Below are positions 8,091-13,572 of a stretch of 13,572 bases of DNA, piece after piece. A program made the position numbers and the translations under genes. The notes under the pieces are model-generated. The model did no database searches. It was not told the DNA's origin and was given only the letters and a program-made list of their open reading frames with translations. The stretch comes from an uncultured Paracoccaceae bacterium (GTDB lineage Bacteria; Pseudomonadota; Alphaproteobacteria; Rhodobacterales; Rhodobacteraceae), in the NCBI GenBank assembly GCA_937916485.1, contig CALFSV010000325.1, positions 1 to 13,572 on the forward strand, written 5' to 3'. The stretch's first letter is position 1, and the number at the start of each line of letters is the position of its first letter.

Positions 8091-9112
8091 GTCCGGCTTC
8101 CCCTGATGCGTACCCGGGGGTCCACGACGCCAACCAGCACGTCGATCATTAGGTTGACGAAAACAAAGAACGCCCCGGACACCATGACCACGCCCATGAT
8201 GGCGTTCAGGTCCTTCTGAACGATGGCCCGAATGCCGTAAGAGGCCATGCCCGGCCAGGAAAAGATCAGTTCGACCACAAAGGCGTTGCCGATGAGCGAG
8301 GCAAACTCCAGCCCGGTGATCGTCAAGGGCGGCACGAAGGCGGGGCGCAGCATGTATTTGAACATCCGCAGCCGGTCGGGCACGCCAAAGGCGCGGGCGG
8401 CCTCGATATAGTCCTGCCGGCTGACGTCGATCATCGAGGCGCGTGTAATCCGGGCGATCTGGCCCATCGTGGCAAGACCAAGGGCGAGGGTGGGCAGCAA
8501 CAGATGCCGGGCGGCTTCGCCCATCACGTCGAACCGGCCTTTCAGAAGGCTGTCGATCAGGATCAGCCCGGTGATATCGGCATCAAACGACATGCTTGCG
8601 GGCAGCCGCCCGGTGGTGGGCAGGATGTTGAGGACATAGCCCGCCAGGATTTGCAGCAGAAGGGCCAGGAAGAAGGCGGGCAGAACGGCGGAAAAGATGG
8701 CGATGGCGCGCACGAGGGTATCGGGCCATCGGTCCTTCCATCGCGCAGCCGCCACTCCAAGGGGAACACCAAGGACAAAGGCAAAGAGGATGGTTGAGAT
8801 CACCAGTTCAAGCGTTGCGGGAAATGTCTTGCGGATGTCGGAGTTGACCGATTGTTCGGTCAGCAGTGAGCGCCCCAGCTCGCCTTGGGTCAGGCCGGTC
8901 AGGAACAGGCCGTATTGTTCGACCATCGGCTTGTTCAGGCCCAGCTTTTCCTGAAGGTCTGCCACCTGCTCTGCGCTGGCGGTGGGGCCAAGGGCCATGC
9001 GGGCAGGATCGCCCGGCACGATCCGGGCGATCGTGAAGATCACGATCGACAGCCCGAACAGCACCAGAAGCGACCAAAGCAGCCGTCTGACAAGGAAGCC
9101 GAGGAATTCCAT
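8087..9112 (-). CDS. ABC transporter permease, DppB/OppB-like
   Basis: The other inner-membrane permease subunit. It shows the DppB-type N-terminus, with a first span near residues 10-30 followed by RIVPGDPARMALGP. The EAA loop EAARAFGVPDRLRMFKYML is at 237-255, and the ELIFSWPGMASYG block at 281-293 is typical of the family. With the ATG at 9112 it is 341 residues, close to the usual size. A TTG at 9124 is possible, but GGTGG just before the 9112 ATG supports the latter. It is the first gene after the binding protein, separated by an 80-base gap holding a strong hairpin, and it overlaps the next permease by four bases. Confidence 0.92.
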   Translation of the reverse strand: MEFLGFLVRRLLWSLLVLFGLSIVIFTIARIVPGDPARMALGPTASAEQVADLQEKLGLNKPMVEQYGLFLTGLTQGELGRSLLTEQSVNSDIRKTFPATLELVISTILFAFVLGVPLGVAAARWKDRWPDTLVRAIAIFSAVLPAFFLALLLQILAGYVLNILPTTGRLPASMSFDADITGLILIDSLLKGRFDVMGEAARHLLLPTLALGLATMGQIARITRASMIDVSRQDYIEAARAFGVPDRLRMFKYMLRPAFVPPLTITGLEFASLIGNAFVVELIFSWPGMASYGIRAIVQKDLNAIMGVVMVSGAFFVFVNLMIDVLVGVVDPRVRIRGSRT

Positions 9113-9140
9113 GGCATCCACCAATGGGGGGTTTCAGGAT

Positions 9141-9175
9141 GCCTCGCCCCGGCCTTGGGGCAGTCGGGGCGAGGC
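9141..9175 (-). promoter_or_regulatory. 11-bp perfect stem-loop between binding-protein and permease genes
   Basis: The arms GCCTCGCCCCG (9141-9151) and CGGGGCGAGGC (9165-9175) pair perfectly around a 13-base loop. On the minus strand the stem is not followed by a U-tract, so it is unlikely to be a full terminator. In many transport operons such a hairpin protects the 3' end of the binding-protein message or partly attenuates readthrough, giving much more binding protein than permease. That role here is inferred from position. Confidence 0.65.
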
Positions 9176-9192
9176 TTTGGGCAGGACCGAAG

Positions 9193-10755
9193 TTACATGC
9201 AGGTCCAGCTGTAGCGGGCAAAGTCGTAGTCAAACGACTGCATGGGAACAGCGTTGAAGCCCTCAAGGCAATTGTCCATCGCGTGCTGAACTGTCTGGGC
9301 CAACAGCGGGACGCTGACCATCTGTTCGGCCAGATTGCGCTGCACTTGCTTGTACAGCTCGGCCTGTTCGGCGACGTCGCCGGTGGCGCGGGCGGCGTCG
9401 ATCAGGGCGTCGATCTCGGGGTCCTGCAACCACTCCATCGAAGCCCAGGTGCCTGCGGCGTCGGAATGGTACTGGGTAAAGAACATCGAATCCGGGCTGG
9501 GGTAGGTGGGCCCAAAGAAGATCTGGTTCACGTTGGGGGTGGTTTCGACCTGGCTTGCGATTTCGGTCACACGGTTCCAGGGGTCAGGCTGCTGGGTGAT
9601 GACAAATCCGAGGGATTCAAGATTGGCCTGCATCAGAAGGCTGATCTCTTCCTCGAAAAGGGCTCCGGCCACATAGCCCAGCGTCAATGGGATCTGCTGA
9701 CCGGCATAGGCCGATTGCGCCACTTCAGCGGCGGCCATCTCAAGGTTGTAGGACGGGCCTTCGACATCGCCTGCGTGGAAGTCTGCGAAGGCCTCGGGCA
9801 GGACGGTGGTCATCGGCTCGCCCGGAAAGATCACGTCGCGGATGGTCTCGAAGTCCGTCGCATATGCGATGGCGCGGCGAATGTGCACGTCATCGGTCGG
9901 GGCGAGCTGGCTGTTGAGTTTTAAGTAGAAGGCCGTCGCGGTCGGCTGGCTGACCAACCGGAACCGGCCCATATCTACAAGCGCGGAATAGGTGTCGGGT
10001 GACTGGAACTGGCTCGACATCGTCAATTCGCCCGACGCGGCAAGGGCGCGCACGGTGGCTTCGTCGTTGGTGACGATCCAGCGGACTTCGTCGATGGGGC
10101 TTTCGGGCATTTCGCCATAGTAGTTGGGGTCACGCTTGACGATCATCCGCGATCCGCGATCCCAGCTGTCCAGCAGATAGGCGCCAGAGCCTGCGACATT
10201 GGCCGACAGATAGGTCTGGCCGTCGTCATCGCCAAGGTTGGCCTCAACCACCTCTTCGTTGACGATCATCAGCGCCGGGACCGTGGCCATGAAGGGGGCA
10301 AAGGTCTTGGACAGGGTGAAGGATACGGTCCGCGCGTCAACGGCAACGACATTGCCGGGCTCAACCACTCCTGCGAAAAGGTTGGCGGGGCCTTGGTTGA
10401 TGCGCAACAGCCGTTCGAACGAATAGACCACATCCGATGCCTCAACCTTCGATCCATCGCTGAAGGTGGCATCCGCGCGCAGGGTAAAGGTCACTTCGCT
10501 GGCGTCATCCGACACCACCCAGCTTTCGGCCAGCTGAGGGACAAGGTTACCCGATCCATCGACCGTCACCAGCCCGTCATAAAGGTTCACGGCGGCCATG
10601 TAGTCGGTGTAGTCGCTGATCTTGGCCGGATCAATGGTCCCAAAGATCTGGACGGTGTTCATCGTCACTACGGTCTCGGCGTTGGCCGCCCCCGCAGCAA
10701 GCAAAGCTACCGACAAGGCTGTCGCCGCTGTCGTCGTCAAAAGTCGTGTGGTCAT
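9193..10755 (-). CDS. ABC transporter substrate-binding protein, family 5
   Basis: A periplasmic solute-binding protein of the peptide/nickel type (SBP family 5), which delivers ligand to the permease pair. It is 520 residues with the ATG at 10755, chosen because GGGGGA sits five bases upstream; an ATG at 10767 is also in frame. A signal peptide covers residues 1-26, with likely cleavage after AANA. The mature part shows the family pattern: LYDGLVTVDGSGNLVPQLAESW near 58-79, SDGSKVEASDVVYSFERLL near 99-117 and RRAIAYATD near 303-311. Its only two cysteines are C496 and C519, close to the C-terminus, and could form a disulfide in the periplasm. It has no lipobox. The ligand is not predictable. 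Dipeptides, other small peptides and non-peptide compounds are all known for the family, and the hydantoinase and DUF917 genes downstream point to a cyclic amide-like compound. Confidence 0.93.
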   Translation of the reverse strand: MTTRLLTTTAATALSVALLAAGAANAETVVTMNTVQIFGTIDPAKISDYTDYMAAVNLYDGLVTVDGSGNLVPQLAESWVVSDDASEVTFTLRADATFSDGSKVEASDVVYSFERLLRINQGPANLFAGVVEPGNVVAVDARTVSFTLSKTFAPFMATVPALMIVNEEVVEANLGDDDGQTYLSANVAGSGAYLLDSWDRGSRMIVKRDPNYYGEMPESPIDEVRWIVTNDEATVRALAASGELTMSSQFQSPDTYSALVDMGRFRLVSQPTATAFYLKLNSQLAPTDDVHIRRAIAYATDFETIRDVIFPGEPMTTVLPEAFADFHAGDVEGPSYNLEMAAAEVAQSAYAGQQIPLTLGYVAGALFEEEISLLMQANLESLGFVITQQPDPWNRVTEIASQVETTPNVNQIFFGPTYPSPDSMFFTQYHSDAAGTWASMEWLQDPEIDALIDAARATGDVAEQAELYKQVQRNLAEQMVSVPLLAQTVQHAMDNCLEGFNAVPMQSFDYDFARYSWTCM

Positions 10756-10939
10756 GGTATCCCCCATTGGACAAACCTGCGGGACCGGTCGCGCGGCCCT
10801 CTGATGGGTCAAGCCTCTGCCCTTGGAGGCCATTCCATCAATGGGATTGGAGTCTAGGTTTTTGCACCATTTGGCTAGGTTCTGTGCGGCCGGTTGGAAT
10901 ATACCTTTTTGACGGTCGGCAGGCGATGGGCCATGACGA
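10756..10939 (-). promoter_or_regulatory. Operon leader/promoter region with repeats
   Basis: This is the only sizeable gap upstream of the binding-protein gene, so it should hold the operon promoter. A TATATT on the minus strand (10903-10898) is a fair -10 but has no good -35 at 17 bases, as expected for an activator-dependent promoter. Closer to the gene, CTAGGTT occurs at 10854-10860 and 10875-10881, exactly 21 bp apart. An imperfect inverted repeat, CCATTCC-N7-GGATTGG (6 of 7 pairs), is at 10830-10850. A TTGACC at 10812-10807 has no acceptable -10. I see no clear terminator for the upstream regulator gene. Confidence 0.45.
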
Positions 10940-13324
10940 TCACGACAGGATGCGCAGGGCCTCTGCGGACCTGATCGCCTCGCTGCGGTTGGCGCAGCCC
11001 AGCTTGCGGTACAGGTTGGACAGGTGAAACTTTACCGTCGCCTCGCTTAACCCCATGATATTGGCGATCATCTTGTTGGTCGCCCCTTCGGCAAGGGCAT
11101 GCAGGATGCGGGTTTCCTGTCGGGTCAGCCCATGGGCCTTGCCACGCCGCGCCCGGCCCGGTCCGGCCTCCTGCACCTGGCGCAGGACACGTCGCAGGAT
11201 GTCATTCCGCTCTAACCCGTCCTTGACGCGTCGGGTTGAGGTAAGTTCGGCCAGAAAGACCCGTTCTTCGCTAAGCGTGGCGATGCTGCCAAGGCTGGCA
11301 GCGGTCGACAGCGTCTTTCGCAGCTGGGCCTGCGCCTCGGGCAGCCGGCGCTGGCGGTGTAGGACGTGGGCTAACCAGACTTCGGCTCCGATCCTTTGCC
11401 TCCCGGTCAGGTGGGGATTGTCGAGCATGCCGACGATCCACCGGTCCAGCCCCGACCGCGTCGGTGTGACCTGCGCCAGATGGCGCAGCCAAACGAGGGC
11501 AAGGGCAACCTCGTCCCGGTCCCGAAGCGTGGCCAGCCGGGCGCCGCCTTCCTCGACCCAAGCCAGCGAGATCCGGGTATCCAGCCCGGCGGCCTTGACC
11601 ATCGCCTCTTGCCAGCGGTTGCCGTTCTGCAGGACGACGATATCGCGGATGTCGATGAGCATGCCGAACTGGTCCGATCTTTCTTGCCGGACCCGCCACC
11701 GGTCAAGAAAGCTGCGGGCGGCAACGGTGGAGTAGTGTTCGGCCAAAGCCTGGCTGCCGTAGATCAGCACCATCTCGATCAGGGTAGGCCAGATCTCGCC
11801 ACTGGCCAGATCGTCAAGGTCAAGCGACAGGAACCGGCTTAGCGGCTCTGCCTCGCCCCCCTCGTAGGCTATGCAGGCGTTCAAGAGGCCAAGCAGGCGC
11901 GTATCGCCCGGACTGTCATAGGGCACCCGCGCCATGTGGGCGGCGGCACTGGCCGCGCGCTTGCGGGCGCTTCCGGCATCGCCCAGAAGCAGCTGGATGA
12001 TTGCCCGATGCAGATCAATATAGAAAGACAGGATCGGGACGTTAGCGCGGGAGTAGTGGGCGCCTGCAAGGACCGCCGTGTGATCGGCCTCGGCAAAGCG
12101 CCGGGCGCGGATGTAAAATTCGAGGACCGCGTTGTAGAAGGACCCGCGCCGCAGGTCGTCATCGGCAGGAAGCTCGCCCAGCATCTGGTAGGCGTCGTCC
12201 AGCAGATGGGCGTCAAGGTCGGTGTCCTCCCAGGTTTGCAACAGGACCCGGAACAGCCGAAACTCAAGGCTGTAGCGCTGGGCATTTCCGACCACCTTGC
12301 GGGGATCGTCGGCCTCTTCTCCATAGCGGTCCCGAAGGATACGGTGGGTCAGCGAGACATCACCACGCTTGATCGCCTGGATCGCCCGGCAATGCACGAT
12401 CAGCTCGTCCTGCCGCGCCATGTCGGGGGGAAAGCCTGCCAAGATCCGGTCAAGCGCCACTGGTCCGAACAAGTGGACGGCAAAGGGGCCACGGGCCTGC
12501 CGCAGCGTGTCGCTTGCCGCCTGCCAGGCTCCCAGAGATTGAAATAGCGTGATGGCCTCTGGCAACTCTCCGATTGCTGCCAAGGCCGTGGCGATGGCCC
12601 GGGCTTGTGTGGGGTCCTGACCACGCTCTGCCAGGAGATCGCTTATCGCCCTGCTGAGGGGGGCGGCACATGCCGCCAGAGGCTGAGGCAAAGCGATTGG
12701 CAAGTGGCTGGGGCTTTCAACACGCTCCAAGAAGGGAATGCCCTGCAGGGCCGTGCGGTCCACCGGCTTACCCTTTAACGCAGCATCAAGCGCCACGAGG
12801 CGGGCCGATGGCAGGGAGCGCAGCAGATCGTCGCGCAGGAATGCGGCTAGGGCTGCGTCGACTGACCCTCCGCCTTGTGTGGCAGACATCAGGCAGGGCC
12901 ATCCGCCCGTCTTTGCAAGGATTCCCTCGGCTTCTGTGTCGGTCAGATCGTAACCAGCCTTCACCTCTCCGGCATCAAACAAGAGGTCTGTTCCAGTCAA
13001 TCGGCCTACCTTGCCATAGACCTCTGCCCGGGCAAGGCCCGGTATCGCCGTCGTAGGGCGTTTGGCCAGGATGAGCCGCGAAATGTCTTCGGGAAGGGGT
13101 GCTGTGACTTTCGTATGGGGGACATCCCAAATGGCGTCCCTTACTGTTGGCATGCCGCCCCGTCTGATCGGTAGCCCAAGGCTTCGGGATAGATCCTCCA
13201 GCAACCACGACTTTCCTGTCCCGGCTGGGGCGTCGATCACGACAATGGGGGACGTCATTCCAGCGATGCGATCCAAAAGCCTGTCGCGCGGCAATCGAGA
13301 AGATGCAGAAATGTGGCTGTCCAT
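10940..13324 (-). CDS. LuxR-family transcriptional regulator with N-terminal P-loop (MalT/LAL-like)
   Basis: A 794-residue regulator of the large ATP-binding LuxR type. The P-loop APAGTGKS is at residues 32-39. The segment RLILAKRPTTAIPGLARA near 83-100, followed by TGTDLLFDAGEV and TGGWP, matches the later part of the MalT-type ATPase domain. The middle, about 200-720, is helical and probably made of tetratricopeptide-like repeats that sense a ligand. The C-terminus (about 727-794) is a LuxR helix-turn-helix with LTRQETRILHALAEGATNK and ATVKFHLSNLYRKLG. The ATG at 13324 has GGTGGAG seven bases upstream. Only about 25 residues separate the P-loop from the likely Walker B (AIWDVPH), far fewer than usual, so ATP use may be altered. 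It lies just upstream of the transport operon on the same strand and probably activates it in response to the imported compound; that is inference. Confidence 0.88.
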   Translation of the reverse strand: MDSHISASSRLPRDRLLDRIAGMTSPIVVIDAPAGTGKSWLLEDLSRSLGLPIRRGGMPTVRDAIWDVPHTKVTAPLPEDISRLILAKRPTTAIPGLARAEVYGKVGRLTGTDLLFDAGEVKAGYDLTDTEAEGILAKTGGWPCLMSATQGGGSVDAALAAFLRDDLLRSLPSARLVALDAALKGKPVDRTALQGIPFLERVESPSHLPIALPQPLAACAAPLSRAISDLLAERGQDPTQARAIATALAAIGELPEAITLFQSLGAWQAASDTLRQARGPFAVHLFGPVALDRILAGFPPDMARQDELIVHCRAIQAIKRGDVSLTHRILRDRYGEEADDPRKVVGNAQRYSLEFRLFRVLLQTWEDTDLDAHLLDDAYQMLGELPADDDLRRGSFYNAVLEFYIRARRFAEADHTAVLAGAHYSRANVPILSFYIDLHRAIIQLLLGDAGSARKRAASAAAHMARVPYDSPGDTRLLGLLNACIAYEGGEAEPLSRFLSLDLDDLASGEIWPTLIEMVLIYGSQALAEHYSTVAARSFLDRWRVRQERSDQFGMLIDIRDIVVLQNGNRWQEAMVKAAGLDTRISLAWVEEGGARLATLRDRDEVALALVWLRHLAQVTPTRSGLDRWIVGMLDNPHLTGRQRIGAEVWLAHVLHRQRRLPEAQAQLRKTLSTAASLGSIATLSEERVFLAELTSTRRVKDGLERNDILRRVLRQVQEAGPGRARRGKAHGLTRQETRILHALAEGATNKMIANIMGLSEATVKFHLSNLYRKLGCANRSEAIRSAEALRILS

Positions 13325-13352
13325 GCTCGGGCTCCACCCTTAGGACCGGCAA

Positions 13353-13369
13353 TGTCCCGGGGCGGGACA
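13353..13369. promoter_or_regulatory. Inverted repeat upstream of the LuxR-type gene
   Basis: TGTCCCG at 13353-13359 and CGGGACA at 13363-13369 form a perfect 7+7 bp dyad with a GGG spacer, ending 28 bases before the regulator's ATG. It could be an operator, perhaps for self-regulation, or a small leader hairpin. No clear -35/-10 pair is visible nearby. A TTGACC further upstream on the minus strand lacks a good -10. Confidence 0.4.
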
Positions 13370-13446
13370 ACTGTCTGGCCGCAGGCCCGCCAGGTCAAGG
13401 GCAGAGTGGCGGGTAAAACCTGCCTTGAGATCCGCGTCCCTCATGA

Positions 13447-13572
13447 ACACGAGTGGGGCTGGCCGCGCGCGCGAGTGAGATCCCCAGCATTCTAGGCCGA
13501 AACCAGGGAAAGTACCCGGCGAAGTATTACCAACGTCGTTACATGCGCCGCAATCAGATCGAGATCATGTTC
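13447..13572 (+). pseudogene. IS5-family transposase, 5'-truncated, running off the window
   Basis: In the frame open from 13447, the translation ends with IPSILGRNQGKYPAKYY followed by QRRYMRRNQIEIMF. This matches the C-terminal catalytic part of IS5-family DDE transposases. The Y-x2-R-x3-E signature (Tyr, Arg, Glu of YMRRNQIE) contains the third catalytic acid. A TGA at 13444-13446 closes the frame, and no frame upstream shows the earlier catalytic Asp region, so the 5' part is missing. The exact left limit of the homology is unclear and may be near 13474. The gene continues beyond the window, so its 3' end and any inverted repeat cannot be judged. Confidence 0.75.

Noticed and set aside
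9113..9124. TTG start for the DppB-like permease at 9124
   Set aside because: It has no ribosome binding site, while the ATG at 9112 is preceded by GGTGG and gives a typical N-terminus.
10807..10812. TTGACC as a -35 for the operon
   Set aside because: No acceptable -10 lies 16-18 bases downstream on the minus strand.
1..13572. CRISPR arrays, tRNA or rRNA genes, riboswitches
   Set aside because: I saw no regularly spaced repeats, tRNA-like cloverleaf or rRNA-like sequence on either strand by eye.

Overview
The window reads as GC-rich proteobacterial DNA. Codon use, the peptide-type ABC transporter arrangement, and the phage and IS5-like debris suggest an alphaproteobacterium, possibly Rhodobacterales. 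That placement is inference, because no rRNA or other marker gene is present.

Left end (1-1800): a lambda-type phage portal gene on the + strand is cut off after about 337 recognisable residues. Next comes a non-coding junction with a tandem 10-bp repeat. A small minus-strand gene of the HGGxSTG type follows, with its own plausible promoter. This looks like prophage remnant and accessory DNA.

Centre (1794-10755): eight tightly packed minus-strand genes form one operon. In transcription order they encode a periplasmic family 5 solute-binding protein, two DppB/DppC-like permeases, two DppD/DppF-like ATPases, a short hydantoinase/oxoprolinase-family protein, and two different DUF917-family proteins. 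Four junctions share the 4-base ATGA overlap. One junction overlaps by 11 bases and one gap is 11 bases. The only real gap, between the binding protein and the first permease, holds an 11-bp perfect hairpin. The likely logic is import of a small peptide-like or cyclic amide compound, then ATP-dependent ring opening or activation by the hydantoinase/DUF917 set. The substrate cannot be read from sequence.

Right end (10756-13572): a 184-bp regulatory gap with direct and inverted repeats separates the operon from an upstream, same-strand gene for a 794-residue LuxR-type regulator. That protein has an N-terminal P-loop and a C-terminal helix-turn-helix, and it is the obvious candidate regulator of the operon. 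Upstream of it is a 7+3+7 bp inverted repeat. The window then ends inside a 5'-truncated IS5-family transposase on the + strand. The catabolic module is therefore bracketed by mobile-element debris on both sides.
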